This document shows positions 8,601-17,143 of a DNA stretch of 33,261 nucleotides, piece by piece. The first letter of the stretch is position 1. Every line of letters starts with the position of its first letter. The stretch lies in contig NZ_BCTT01000023.1 of assembly GCF_001590905.1 (NCBI RefSeq), positions 1 through 33,261 of the forward strand, in the 5' to 3' direction. A model generated the notes under the pieces. It was given only the letters and a program-made list of their open reading frames with translations. It did not search any database and was not told where the DNA came from. The position numbers and the translations under genes were made by a program. Origin of the DNA: Serratia grimesii NBRC 13537 (lineage in GTDB: Bacteria; Pseudomonadota; Gammaproteobacteria; Enterobacterales; Enterobacteriaceae).

Positions 8601-10451
8601 ATGCCTAAGTACCGTTCCGCTACCACCACCCACGGCCGTAATATGGCGGGTGCCCGCGCATTATGGCGCGCGACCGGAATGACCGACGACGATTTTGGTA
8701 AACCCATTATTGCGGTGGTCAACTCATTCACCCAGTTCGTTCCGGGCCATGTGCATCTGCGTGATTTGGGCAAGCTGGTTGCAGAACAGATCGAAGCCTC
8801 AGGCGGCGTTGCCAAAGAGTTCAACACCATTGCGGTAGATGACGGTATCGCCATGGGGCACGGCGGCATGCTTTATTCCCTGCCGTCGCGTGAACTGATC
8901 GCCGACTCGGTTGAATACATGGTAAATGCTCACTGCGCGGATGCGATGGTGTGTATCTCCAATTGCGACAAGATCACTCCAGGGATGCTGATGGCGTCAC
9001 TGCGCCTGAACATTCCTGTGATTTTCGTTTCCGGCGGCCCGATGGAAGCCGGCAAGACCAAGCTTTCCGACAAAATCATCAAGCTGGATCTGATCGACGC
9101 CATGATTCAGGGCGCCAACCCGAACGTCAGCGATGCCGACAGCGCACAGATCGAACGCTCCGCCTGTCCGACCTGCGGTTCCTGTTCCGGTATGTTCACT
9201 GCCAACTCGATGAACTGCCTGACTGAAGCCCTGGGCTTGTCCCAACCGGGCAACGGCTCGCTGCTGGCGACCCACGCTGACCGTAAGGATCTGTTCCTCA
9301 ACGCCGGTAAACGCATCGTAGCGTTGACCAAACGTTACTACGAACAGGACGACGAAAGCGCACTGCCACGCAGCATCGCCAACAAGGCCGCGTTCGAAAA
9401 CGCGATGACGCTGGACATCGCGATGGGCGGTTCGACCAACACCGTGTTGCACCTGCTGGCGGCGGCTCAGGAAGGTGAAATTGACTTCACCATGGAAGAT
9501 ATTGACCGTCTGTCACGCAAGGTACCGCATCTGTGCAAAGTGGCGCCAAGCACCCAGAAATATCATATGGAAGACGTCCACCGTGCCGGTGGCGTACTGG
9601 CCATCTTGGGTGAGTTGGATCGTGCGGGCCTGATGAACCGCGACGTCGACAATATTTTGGGCATGAAACTGACGGAAACACTGAATCAGTACGACATCAT
9701 GCTGACGCAGGATGAGGCGGTGAAGAAAATGTTCCGTGCGGGCCCGGCAGGTATTCGTACGACTCAGGCGTTCTCGCAGGATTGTCGTTGGGATACGCTG
9801 GATGATGATCGCGCAGAAGGCTGTATCCGCTCGCTGGAAAATGCTTTCAGCCTGGAAGGTGGCTTGGCTGTGTTGTACGGCAACATGGCACTGGACGGCA
9901 GCATTGTGAAAACCGCCGGTGTCGACAAAGACAACCTGACTTTCCGCGGCCCAGCAAAAGTGTACGAAAGTCAGGACACGGCGGTAGAAGCAATCTTGGG
10001 TGGCAAAGTGGTTGCCGGTGACGTAGTCGTGATCCGCTATGAAGGGCCGAAAGGTGGGCCGGGCATGCAGGAAATGCTGTACCCAACCACTTATCTGAAA
10101 TCCATGGGGCTTGGCAAGGCTTGTGCCTTGATTACCGACGGACGTTTTTCTGGCGGCACCTCTGGCCTGTCTATCGGGCACGTTTCTCCAGAAGCGGGCA
10201 GCGGTGGCCTGATTGCGCTGATCGAAGATGGCGACATGATCGACATCGACATTCCAAAACGCAGCATGGTACTGGATGTGTCGGACAGCGAACTGGCAGC
10301 TCGTCGTGAAGTGGAATTGGCGCGTGGTGATCAAGCCTGGACCCCGAAAAATCGTGAACGTCAGGTTTCCTTCGCTCTGCGCGCCTACGCCACCCTGGCG
10401 ACCAGTGCCGATAAAGGTGCCGTGCGCGACAAGAGTAAACTGGGAGGCTAA
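8601..10451 (+). CDS. ilvD: Dihydroxy-acid dehydratase
   Basis: 616 residues, the same length as E. coli IlvD and nearly identical in many stretches. It dehydrates dihydroxy-isovalerate and dihydroxy-methylvalerate to the 2-oxo acids. Candidate iron-sulfur ligands are Cys122 in NCDKITPGM and Cys195 in [11 protein letters not shown]. The C-terminal half contains the conserved [19 protein letters not shown]. The start at 8601 ([14 protein letters not shown]) matches the family and has GGAGTG upstream. An in-frame ATG at 8577 is rejected. ilvA begins five bases after its stop. Confidence 0.97.
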   Translation: MPKYRSATTTHGRNMAGARALWRATGMTDDDFGKPIIAVVNSFTQFVPGHVHLRDLGKLVAEQIEASGGVAKEFNTIAVDDGIAMGHGGMLYSLPSRELIADSVEYMVNAHCADAMVCISNCDKITPGMLMASLRLNIPVIFVSGGPMEAGKTKLSDKIIKLDLIDAMIQGANPNVSDADSAQIERSACPTCGSCSGMFTANSMNCLTEALGLSQPGNGSLLATHADRKDLFLNAGKRIVALTKRYYEQDDESALPRSIANKAAFENAMTLDIAMGGSTNTVLHLLAAAQEGEIDFTMEDIDRLSRKVPHLCKVAPSTQKYHMEDVHRAGGVLAILGELDRAGLMNRDVDNILGMKLTETLNQYDIMLTQDEAVKKMFRAGPAGIRTTQAFSQDCRWDTLDDDRAEGCIRSLENAFSLEGGLAVLYGNMALDGSIVKTAGVDKDNLTFRGPAKVYESQDTAVEAILGGKVVAGDVVVIRYEGPKGGPGMQEMLYPTTYLKSMGLGKACALITDGRFSGGTSGLSIGHVSPEAGSGGLIALIEDGDMIDIDIPKRSMVLDVSDSELAARREVELARGDQAWTPKNRERQVSFALRAYATLATSADKGAVRDKSKLGG

Positions 10452-10456
10452 GCATC

Positions 10457-12001
10457 ATGGCGGTATCGCAACCCCTACCCGACGCTCCCTGCGGCGCGGA
10501 GTATTTGCGAGCGGTACTCCGCTCGCCGGTTTATGAGGTGGCTCAGGTCACCCCATTACAGACCATGAGCAAAATCTCTTCACGCCTCGGCAATACCATT
10601 TTGGTGAAGCGTGAAGATCGTCAGCCAGTGCACAGTTTCAAGCTGCGAGGGGCTTACGCCATGATCGCCAGCCTGAACGAAGAGCAAAAGGCACGCGGTG
10701 TGGTGACGGCTTCTGCGGGCAACCACGCCCAGGGCGTAGCGTATTCCGGCAAACGCTTGGGCATCAAAACGTTGATCGTGATGCCGGTGTCCACCGCAGA
10801 TATCAAAGTGGATGCGGTACGTAGTTTTGGTGGTGAAGTGCTGTTACACGGTGCCAACTTTGATGAAGCCAAGGCCAGAGCGATTGAGCTTTCACTCAAA
10901 CAAGGCATGACCTTTGTCCCACCCTTTGATCACCCAACGGTGATCGCTGGGCAGGGTACGCTGGCAATGGAGCTATTGCAGCAAGACGCGCATCTTGACC
11001 GGGTGTTTGTGCCGGTTGGCGGTGGCGGTCTGGCAGCCGGTGTGGCGGTATTGATCAAGCAACTGATGCCGCAGATCAAAGTGATTGGCGTGGAAGCGGA
11101 AGATTCAGCGTGCCTGCGGGCGGCGCTGGACGCCGGACATCCGGTGGACCTGGCGCGTGTCGGCTTGTTTGCCGAAGGCGTGGCGGTGAAACGCATCGGT
11201 GACGAAACCTTCCGCCTGTGTCGTGAATACCTGGACGATGTGATCACCGTTGACAGCGACGCCATTTGTGCTGCGGTCAAAGATCTGTTTGAAGATGTGC
11301 GCGCCATTGCCGAACCGTCCGGTGCGCTGGCCTTGGCCGGACTGAAAAAGTATGTACAACAGCACAATATTCAGGGCGAACGTTTGGCGCACGTCTTGTC
11401 CGGTGCCAACCTGAATTTCCATGGCTTGCGCTATGTATCGGAACGCTGCGAATTAGGTGAACAGCGTGAAGCCCTGCTGGCGGTGACCATTCCAGAACAG
11501 AAAGGCAGTTTCCTGAAGTTTTGCCAACTGCTGGGTGGGCGTTCGGTGACGGAATTTAACTACCGATACGCCGATGCGGATAACGCCTGCATTTTCGTCG
11601 GTGTTCGTCTGACACGCGGTCATGCCGAACGGCTGGAAATTCTTGATGAGCTACACGCCGATGGTTATCAGGTGGTGGATCTGTCCGACGATGAAATGGC
11701 CAAGCTGCACGTGCGTTATATGGTGGGGGGACGTCCTTCGAAGCCACTGCGCGAGCGTCTGTACAGCTTTGAGTTCCCGGAGTCGCCAGGTGCATTGCTG
11801 AAGTTCCTGCAGACGTTGGGTACCCACTGGAATATTTCGCTGTTCCACTATCGTAGTCACGGTACCGATTTTGGTCGTGTGTTGGCGGGCTTCGAGTTGT
11901 CGCAAACTGAACCTGAGTTTGAGCAACACCTTCAGGCATTGGGCTACGACTGCCACGATGAAACGGATAATCCGGCATTCCGCTTCTTTTTGCAGGGCTA
12001 A
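10457..12001 (+). CDS. ilvA: Biosynthetic threonine ammonia-lyase
   Basis: 514 residues, matching E. coli IlvA in length and sequence. It deaminates threonine to 2-oxobutyrate, the committed step to isoleucine. PLP binds Lys62 in PVHSFKLRGAYAM, and the glycine-rich phosphate-binding loop VGGGGLAAG is present. The C-terminal third holds two ACT-like domains that mediate isoleucine inhibition in the family. GGGAGG of the ilvD tail acts as ribosome binding site. It is the last classical gene of the operon, but another gene follows after only 21 bases. Confidence 0.97.
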   Translation: MAVSQPLPDAPCGAEYLRAVLRSPVYEVAQVTPLQTMSKISSRLGNTILVKREDRQPVHSFKLRGAYAMIASLNEEQKARGVVTASAGNHAQGVAYSGKRLGIKTLIVMPVSTADIKVDAVRSFGGEVLLHGANFDEAKARAIELSLKQGMTFVPPFDHPTVIAGQGTLAMELLQQDAHLDRVFVPVGGGGLAAGVAVLIKQLMPQIKVIGVEAEDSACLRAALDAGHPVDLARVGLFAEGVAVKRIGDETFRLCREYLDDVITVDSDAICAAVKDLFEDVRAIAEPSGALALAGLKKYVQQHNIQGERLAHVLSGANLNFHGLRYVSERCELGEQREALLAVTIPEQKGSFLKFCQLLGGRSVTEFNYRYADADNACIFVGVRLTRGHAERLEILDELHADGYQVVDLSDDEMAKLHVRYMVGGRPSKPLRERLYSFEFPESPGALLKFLQTLGTHWNISLFHYRSHGTDFGRVLAGFELSQTEPEFEQHLQALGYDCHDETDNPAFRFFLQG

Positions 12002-12022
12002 AGGCGTTAACAAGGACGGCGT

Positions 12023-12724
12023 ATGACTGACAAATTTAGTGGCTTTAGCCAGCAAGGCCTGAATTTTCTCCAGCAGGTGCGCATCGAAAACGACAAGGAA
12101 TGGTTTGAGGCCAACCGCAGCGTTTACGATCACGAACTGCTGACGCCGTTCCGTTCACTGGTGGCTGAACTTAGCCCGGTGATGCTGGCAATTGACCCGC
12201 AGTTTGAAATCCGGCCGGCGATCGGCAAAACGCTGTCGCGCATTCACCGCGACACGCGTTTTTCGCATGATAAATCGCGTTACCGCAGCCGCATGTGGCT
12301 GACGTTTAAACGACCGAGCAAAGACTGGAAGGACGCACCGGTTTATTTCTTCGAACTGGGGCCGGACATGTTGCGCTATGGGTTGGGATATTACAGTGCC
12401 AACAAGCAAACCATGGATCTGTTTCGCCATACGCTACAGCGCCGCCCGCAGCCCTTTTTAGAGGTGGCGGCTTGCTGTCAGCCGCCATTTGAGCTGGTGG
12501 GGGAAAGCTACAAGCGTCCGTTGGTGAAAGAACAGGCGGCAGAAATCGCCACCTGGTACAACCGTAAATCCTTTGCGGTGATGGCGACCGACAGTCAGGT
12601 GGAAAAGCTGTTTAGTGCCGGTTTGGTGCAGATTTTGGCGCAGGGCTTTCTACAACTGGAGCAGCTCTACCACTGGCTGATGCAGGTGGAGGCGATGAAG
12701 CAGGTCGATCCCTCTGACCTATGA
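12023..12724 (+). CDS. DUF2461 (TIGR02453-type) family protein
   Basis: 233 residues recognised as a DUF2461 member. Family hallmarks are KEWFEANRSVY at about 25-35, SRIHRDTRFSHDKSRYR at 72-88 and YYSANKQTMDLFR in the middle. No signal peptide or membrane segment is visible. The function of the family is unknown. It begins 21 bases after ilvA with AAGGACG upstream of the ATG and no terminator between, so it is probably the distal gene of the ilv operon and would respond to the same attenuator. An ERIC element follows one base after its stop. The family call is by eye. Confidence 0.85.
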   Translation: MTDKFSGFSQQGLNFLQQVRIENDKEWFEANRSVYDHELLTPFRSLVAELSPVMLAIDPQFEIRPAIGKTLSRIHRDTRFSHDKSRYRSRMWLTFKRPSKDWKDAPVYFFELGPDMLRYGLGYYSANKQTMDLFRHTLQRRPQPFLEVAACCQPPFELVGESYKRPLVKEQAAEIATWYNRKSFAVMATDSQVEKLFSAGLVQILAQGFLQLEQLYHWLMQVEAMKQVDPSDL

Positions 12725-12725
12725 A

Positions 12726-12887
12726 TACCCGTCGTCTTTCAAGCGACAGCGTTGTTACCTGCACTCGCTCACCCGTAGGGTGCGAATACATTCGTCCCGA
12801 TTGACACGGGCGCAGCATGCAGCGCCCCTACTCAGCCTGGGGATGAACGAGCTTGGCGCCTGGCGGTAACTTGAAATCCATTGGGTA
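12726..12887. repeat. ERIC (IRU) variant with altered centre
   Basis: 162 bases with the same ends as the element at 8403 (TACCCGTCGTCTTTCAAG at the left, TTGAAATCCATTGGGTA at the right). The usual core is replaced by about 60 bases that contain the nested inverted repeats CGAAT/ATTCG and GGGCGC/GCGCCC before rejoining at CCTGGGGATGA. It lies between the convergent ends of the DUF2461 gene and ilvY and may help separate their transcripts. Confidence 0.85.
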
Positions 12888-12923
12888 TCTTTATTTATCA
12901 AATTATAGCGAATCAACGGTCTT

Positions 12924-13805
12924 TTAAAGTAAGCGCCAGAAAGCATCGATCAGTGGGTCGCTGAGCCGTTTTTTCTGCACACAGACTCCTAATTCGAACG
13001 GTTCGACCATAGAGATATTATCTAACTGAGATATACGATTACGCACGGGTTCTGGGCTGTTGTCTACGACCACGCCGGGGATCAGCGCAATACCACAGCC
13101 CAGCGCCACCATTGAGACGATGGCCTCGTGGCCGCCAACGGTGGCGTAAATCAGTGGATTGGCAATACGTTGGCGACGGAACCACAGTTCGATACGTTTT
13201 CGCGACGGACCATGCTCCGGCAGGATAAACGGGATATTGGCCCAGTCGGGATGTTCGGCAAAAGCCTGGCTGCGTACAGCACAAGGCAGCGCCGGAGCAA
13301 TCAGCACCAGCGGGATCTCGCCGATTTTGGTGAACGCCACGCTGGTGGGCAGGGTTTCTGGGCGCCCGGCGATGCCGAGGTCGGCTTCGTTGGATTGTAC
13401 TTTATCGACGGCATCCGCGGCGTCACCGGTGGTGAGCTTGATCTCCACCAGCGGGTGTTGTGCGCGAAAGCGATCGAGTATCGGCGGCAGATGGCTGTAG
13501 GCGGCAGTCACCGAGCAAAACAGCCGTAATTCGCCGCTCAAAGATGGACCATGCTGGCCAAGTGAATGCTTGAGTTGCTGGTATTGCAATAGCGTTTGCT
13601 GGGCAAAATCTTTTAGTTGTTCACCGGCATCGGTGAGCTGCACCGTGCGGTTATCGCGCAAAAACAGCGGCTGCCCGAGGATCTCTTCCAGCCGTTGGAT
13701 TTGGCGGGACAGCGTCGACGGGCTGACGTGCATCGCCTTGGCGGTGCGGCCAAAGTGATGGCTTTCAGCCAGATGGAGGAACAGCTTTAAATCACGCAAA
13801 TCCAT
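12924..13805 (-). CDS. ilvY: LysR-family activator IlvY
   Basis: 293 residues, close to E. coli IlvY (about 297). The N-terminal winged helix (FGRTAKAMHVSPSTLSRQIQ) and the effector domain are conserved (CSVTAAYSHLPPILDRF; IYATVGGHEAIVSMVALGCG). IlvY activates ilvC when acetolactate or acetohydroxybutyrate, the substrates of IlvC, accumulate, and represses itself. The start at 13805 (MDLRDLKLFLHLAESHHFG) matches the family. A longer in-frame start at 13850 would run through the operator. The ribosome binding site is weak. Divergent from ilvC, as in E. coli. Confidence 0.95.
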   Translation of the reverse strand: MDLRDLKLFLHLAESHHFGRTAKAMHVSPSTLSRQIQRLEEILGQPLFLRDNRTVQLTDAGEQLKDFAQQTLLQYQQLKHSLGQHGPSLSGELRLFCSVTAAYSHLPPILDRFRAQHPLVEIKLTTGDAADAVDKVQSNEADLGIAGRPETLPTSVAFTKIGEIPLVLIAPALPCAVRSQAFAEHPDWANIPFILPEHGPSRKRIELWFRRQRIANPLIYATVGGHEAIVSMVALGCGIALIPGVVVDNSPEPVRNRISQLDNISMVEPFELGVCVQKKRLSDPLIDAFWRLL

Positions 13806-13829
13806 ATCAGTACGCTCGCAGCAAGAGTG

Positions 13830-13844
13830 TTGCATAAATTGCAA
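13830..13844. promoter_or_regulatory. Candidate IlvY operator
   Basis: The dyad TTGCA-TAAAT-TGCAA lies 25 bases upstream of the ilvY start. It has the form of a LysR-type site and resembles the remembered E. coli ilvY operator. It would serve autorepression of ilvY and activation of ilvC. A second operator expected nearer the ilvC promoter could not be defined. Confidence 0.6.
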
Positions 13845-13864
13845 TGTCACATTCGTAATATATC

Positions 13865-13893
13865 AATTTAAGCAACACGTTTCCTGTTATACA
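13865..13893 (+). promoter_or_regulatory. Probable ilvC promoter
   Basis: TATACA at 13888-13893 is a good -10 box. The hexamer 17 bases upstream (AATTTA) is a poor -35, as expected of an activator-dependent promoter. The text TATCAATTT...TTCCTGT...AT matches the remembered E. coli ilvC promoter region. The leader to the ilvC start would be about 140 bases. Confidence 0.5.
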
Positions 13894-13986
13894 TTGAGTT
13901 TAACGAATCTCCGCACAGACAGGGCGGGGAATGAAAATAACATGCACCCTCTGTATTTCAATTGGCAGCTAATGCAGATAACAACG

Positions 13987-14010
13987 CTGCAATTTGAAAG
14001 ACGACGGATA
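13987..14010. repeat. ERIC end fragment in the ilvC leader
   Basis: CTGCAATTTGAAAGACGACG plus GATA is the reverse complement of the left end of the ERIC elements at 8403 and 12726, with about two differences. No core or other end is nearby. It looks like a remnant of an ERIC lost by deletion, lying 32 bases before the ilvC start. Confidence 0.6.
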
Positions 14011-14042
14011 TGCAAGACACAACATCTAACTGGAGTACCACC

Positions 14043-15518
14043 ATGGCTAACTATTTCAACACCTTGAACCTGCGTCAGCAGTTGGCGCAATTAGGCAAAT
14101 GTCGCTTTATGGCACGTGAAGAATTTGCTGATGAAGCGGGCTACCTGAAAGGCAAAAAAGTGGTGATTGTCGGCTGTGGCGCACAGGGCCTGAACCAGGG
14201 TCTGAACATGCGTGACTCAGGCCTGGATGTTGCCTATGCCCTGCGTAAAGAAGCCATTGATGAAAAACGTCCTTCATGGCGTAAGGCGACCGAAAATGGC
14301 TTCAAAGTAGGGACTTACGAAGATTTGATCCCACAGGCAGACTTGGTTGTTAACCTGACTCCAGACAAGCAGCATACTTCTGTTGTGCGTGCAGTACAGC
14401 CGCTGATGAAAGACGGTGCAGCGCTGGGCTACTCACATGGCTTCAACATCGTTGAAGTGGGTGAGCAAGTGCGTAAAGACATCACCGTGGTGATGGTTGC
14501 GCCAAAATGTCCGGGCACCGAAGTGCGCGAAGAATACAAACGTGGTTTCGGCGTACCGACTCTGATTGCGGTTCACCCGGAAAACGATCCGAAAGGGGAA
14601 GGCATGGCGATTGCCAAAGCCTGGGCCGCTGCGACCGGCGGTCACCGTGCTGGCGTACTGGAGTCTTCTTTCGTTGCCGAAGTGAAATCTGACCTGATGG
14701 GTGAGCAGACCATTCTGTGTGGCATGTTGCAGGCGGGTTCACTGCTGTGCTTCGACAAGCTGGTTGCTGAAGGCACTGACCCGGCTTATGCAGAAAAACT
14801 GATCCAGTTCGGTTGGGAAACCATTACCGAAGCGCTGAAGCAAGGCGGTATCACGCTGATGATGGATCGCCTGTCCAATCCAGCCAAACTGCGCGCCTTT
14901 TCGCTGTCTGAGCAGCTGAAAGAGATCATGGCGCCACTGTTCCAGAAACACATGGATGACATCATCTCCGGCGCTTTCTCTGGCGGCATGATGGCTGACT
15001 GGGCAGAAGACGATGTGAAACTGCTGAACTGGCGTGAAGAGACCGGCAAATCAGCGTTCGAAAACGCGCCGCAGTTCGAAGGTAAAATCAGCGAGCAGGA
15101 ATACTTTGACCATGGCGTGTTGATGGTAGCTATGGTGAAAGCCGGTGTTGAACTGGCGTTCGAAACCATGGTTGATGCGGGCATCATCGAAGAATCCGCT
15201 TACTACGAATCACTGCACGAGCTGCCGCTGATCGCCAACACCATTGCGCGTAAGCGTCTGTACGAAATGAACGTGGTTATCTCTGATACCGCAGAATACG
15301 GCAACTACCTGTTTGCCAACGCGGCAGTGCCGTTGCTGAAAGAGTTCATGACCACCCTGCAGGCGGGTGACCTGGGCAAATCTGTAGCCGGTACCTCGGT
15401 AGACAACGCGCAACTGCGTGACGTGAACGAAGCGGTGCGTAATCACCCAATCGAATCTGTTGGTCGTAAACTGCGTGGGTATATGACCGATATGAAACGT
15501 ATCGCGGTGGCAGGCTAA
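14043..15518 (+). CDS. ilvC: Ketol-acid reductoisomerase (class II)
   Basis: 491 residues, the same length as the long E. coli enzyme and very similar. It rearranges and reduces acetolactate and acetohydroxybutyrate using NADPH and magnesium. The dinucleotide-binding loop GCGAQG is at 44-49; Arg68, Arg76 and Ser78 are the NADPH phosphate-binding residues known in E. coli. The C-terminal half is the duplicated helical KARI domain. The start at 14043 ([14 protein letters not shown]) matches the family, with TGGAGT upstream; the in-frame ATG at 14010 lies in the ERIC fragment and is rejected. Expected to be induced through IlvY. Confidence 0.97.
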   Translation: MANYFNTLNLRQQLAQLGKCRFMAREEFADEAGYLKGKKVVIVGCGAQGLNQGLNMRDSGLDVAYALRKEAIDEKRPSWRKATENGFKVGTYEDLIPQADLVVNLTPDKQHTSVVRAVQPLMKDGAALGYSHGFNIVEVGEQVRKDITVVMVAPKCPGTEVREEYKRGFGVPTLIAVHPENDPKGEGMAIAKAWAAATGGHRAGVLESSFVAEVKSDLMGEQTILCGMLQAGSLLCFDKLVAEGTDPAYAEKLIQFGWETITEALKQGGITLMMDRLSNPAKLRAFSLSEQLKEIMAPLFQKHMDDIISGAFSGGMMADWAEDDVKLLNWREETGKSAFENAPQFEGKISEQEYFDHGVLMVAMVKAGVELAFETMVDAGIIEESAYYESLHELPLIANTIARKRLYEMNVVISDTAEYGNYLFANAAVPLLKEFMTTLQAGDLGKSVAGTSVDNAQLRDVNEAVRNHPIESVGRKLRGYMTDMKRIAVAG

Positions 15519-15715
15519 AACCCGTTGTCTTTCAAGCCGCAGCGTTGTTACCTGCTTTACAAGACCCATCCGTGGGTCTTGTCCCTTAGGGGCCGCTGCA
15601 AGCCGCGTTCAAATCTGTTCCCGACAGATTTGTCATTCACCCCAGTTACTTACTTAAGTAAGCTCCGGGGATGAGTGAGCTAGGCACCTAGCTGCAACTT
15701 GAAATACTTAGGGTT
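15519..15715. repeat. Enlarged ERIC element with two-hairpin insert
   Basis: About 197 bases. The ends and core match the element at 8403 (GTCTTTCAAGC at the left, CACCCCAGTTACTTACTTAA in the core, CTTGAAATACTTAGGG at the right). An insert of about 75 bases at roughly 15556-15633 holds two perfect hairpins: 15559-15568 with 15573-15582 (10 bp, TCCG loop) and 15610-15618 with 15624-15632 (9 bp). It lies immediately after ilvC, where the gene order departs from that of E. coli. Confidence 0.85.
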
Positions 15716-15752
15716 TAAAATTTTTAGGGGTTCAAAATTCTGGGTCCGATAA

Positions 15753-15778
15753 AAAGGCCAGCCTCGTTGCTGGCCTTT
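15753..15778. terminator. Bidirectional terminator between ilvC and kdgK
   Basis: AAAGGCCAGC at 15753-15762 pairs perfectly with GCTGGCCTTT at 15769-15778 around a six-base loop. Flanking A's on the left give a T-run for the minus strand. It can serve both convergent genes. Confidence 0.88.
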
Positions 15779-15784
15779 CGCATT

Positions 15785-16717
15785 TTATTGCGGCATGGCC
15801 GTTAGCGGAATAATGGCCCCGGGGTACTGGATCACCGTACTGGCCGTCAGATGGCCGCGCTGCGCCGCCTGCACGGCATCTCCGCCAGTTAAACGGACCG
15901 CCAGATAACCTGCGCTGAAGGAGTCGCCCGCCGCCGTGGTATCCACCACCTTTTCCTTCGGCAGGCGCACCGCTGGGATCTCAAATTCAGTACCTTCGGC
16001 ACTGAATACCAGACAGCTATCTGCGCCGCGTTTAATCACTATCTCCGTCACGCCCAGCTGTTGGGTGCGCTGCACCACCTGTTCCAGCGGCAGTTTGCCC
16101 CACAGCAAGTCTTCATCATCCAGTGTCAGAAAGGCAATGTCTGTACAAGCCAGCACGTCGCGATAGGCCTGCTGTGCTTCTTCCTTGTTTTGCCACAACC
16201 GTGGACGATAGTTGTTATCGAAAATCACCTTACCCCCGTTGGCGTGACACTGGCGCAGCAAGGTCAGCAGTCGAGCACGGCTGGTGGCATCGAGAATCGC
16301 AACGCTGATACCACTGAGATACAGATAATCGAATTGGGCCAGTTGTTCGCACAGGCTTTCCGTCTGTGGGCCAGCGAGCCAGTAGCGAGCGGCAGCGTCG
16401 TTGCGCCAGTAATAGAAGGTGCGTTCGCCAGTCTCATCGGTTTCGATCACGTATAACCCCGGCAGCTTGTTTTCCAGTCGTTGGATCAGACGGGTGTTCA
16501 CCTTTTCCTGCTGCCATGCCAGCAGCATTTGCTGGCTGAAACTGTCGGTACCGAGTGCGGTAACGTAATGTACCTGTAGCGCCGTTTCTGCCACTTGGCG
16601 GGCGATGTAAACCGCCGTGTTTAACGTGTCGCCGCCAAATCCGCGGCTAAGGTCGGAGCCTTTCTGCGACAGCTCAATCATGCATTCGCCGATCACGGCA
16701 AGATTCTGGGTGGTCAT
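15785..16717 (-). CDS. kdgK: 2-dehydro-3-deoxygluconate kinase
   Basis: 310 residues of the PfkB/ribokinase family, clearly matching E. coli KdgK (309). It phosphorylates KDG to KDPG, feeding hexuronate and pectin breakdown into the Entner-Doudoroff aldolase. Substrate-side motifs include GFGGDTLNT at 26-34; the catalytic Asp265 lies in DTTAAGDSFSAG (259-270). I start at the ATG at 16717 (MTTQNLAVIGECMIELS); a TTG at 16726 is possible but less likely. A near-perfect KdgR operator lies 87 bases upstream. In E. coli its neighbour is pdeH, as here apart from the inserted tautomerase. Confidence 0.95.
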   Translation of the reverse strand: MTTQNLAVIGECMIELSQKGSDLSRGFGGDTLNTAVYIARQVAETALQVHYVTALGTDSFSQQMLLAWQQEKVNTRLIQRLENKLPGLYVIETDETGERTFYYWRNDAAARYWLAGPQTESLCEQLAQFDYLYLSGISVAILDATSRARLLTLLRQCHANGGKVIFDNNYRPRLWQNKEEAQQAYRDVLACTDIAFLTLDDEDLLWGKLPLEQVVQRTQQLGVTEIVIKRGADSCLVFSAEGTEFEIPAVRLPKEKVVDTTAAGDSFSAGYLAVRLTGGDAVQAAQRGHLTASTVIQYPGAIIPLTAMPQ

Positions 16718-16803
16718 AGTCAACAAGCCCTGGCTAAAGGTGTGAGGTGAATTGATGCGAGATGTATCCAGTCTCAGCGCAAGGGGCGGGGGGAGTCAAC
16801 GAA

Positions 16804-16822
16804 AATAAAACAACGTTTTAAT
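16804..16822 (-). promoter_or_regulatory. KdgR operator upstream of kdgK
   Basis: AATAAAACAACGTTTTAAT matches 18 of 19 positions of the KdgR consensus AATRAAAYRNYRTTTYATT described in Dickeya/Pectobacterium. Its position before kdgK, a known KdgR target, supports repression relieved by KDG. The core promoter boxes could not be fixed. Confidence 0.75.
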
Positions 16823-16837
16823 TTATTTATGATCGCG

Positions 16838-16863
16838 ATCGGGAAACCATAAAGTTTCCCGAT
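16838..16863. repeat. 10-bp perfect hairpin after the tautomerase gene
   Basis: ATCGGGAAAC at 16838-16847 pairs with GTTTCCCGAT at 16854-16863 around CATAAA. It overlaps a second small palindrome, GATCGCGATC at 16831-16840. No T-run follows on the minus strand, so it is not a standard terminator, though it may protect the 3' end of the tautomerase message. Confidence 0.6.
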
Positions 16864-16883
16864 ACAGGTCGAACATTGGGGTG

Positions 16884-17087
16884 TTATTTAGCTGCGGCGC
16901 GTAGCTCGGTGACGCATTGACCGCCGATGCCCCAATTATCAGTATCTACTTCATCAATGACCACTACGGTGGTGGCCGGGTTTTTCCCCAGTGTATCCAC
17001 CAGCAATTGGGTGACTCCAGCGATAAGCTGTTTCTTTTGCTCTGGCGTCGCGCCTTCGCGGGTAATTTTGATATTTACGTAGGGCAT
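16884..17087 (-). CDS. 4-oxalocrotonate tautomerase-like small protein
   Basis: 67 residues before Met removal, the usual size of a 4-OT subunit. It begins Met-Pro-Tyr, so processing exposes the catalytic N-terminal proline. The C-terminal WGIGG motif aligns with FGIGG of 4-OT. By eye, the two arginines used by 4-OT (Arg11, Arg39) are not conserved, with A and V at the aligned places, so the substrate is probably not 4-oxalocrotonate. AAGGA lies upstream of the ATG at 17087. It lies between kdgK and pdeH, genes that adjoin in E. coli. It may be independent of kdgK, which has its own operator. Confidence 0.85.
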   Translation of the reverse strand: MPYVNIKITREGATPEQKKQLIAGVTQLLVDTLGKNPATTVVVIDEVDTDNWGIGGQCVTELRAAAK

Positions 17088-17143
17088 GTTTTTTCCTTGG
17101 GTTTTGAGACGGCTATTCAATGTAGAAGGCTTTCACTGCCGCT

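Noticed and set aside
8997-9452. 151-codon open frame on the minus strand inside ilvD
   Set aside because: Shadow of ilvD with low-complexity composition and no ribosome binding site.
9513-10334. 273-codon open frame on the minus strand inside ilvD
   Set aside because: It is fully opposite the conserved ilvD coding frame, has no recognised domain, and is explained by codon bias in ilvD.
13931-13972. 13-codon open frame in the ilvC leader, considered as a leader peptide
   Set aside because: The purine-rich stretch touches the ATG, no attenuator hairpin follows, and ilvC is controlled by IlvY in relatives.
16838-16863. Rho-independent terminator for the tautomerase gene
   Set aside because: The stem is perfect, but no T-run follows on the minus strand, so it is listed only as an inverted repeat.
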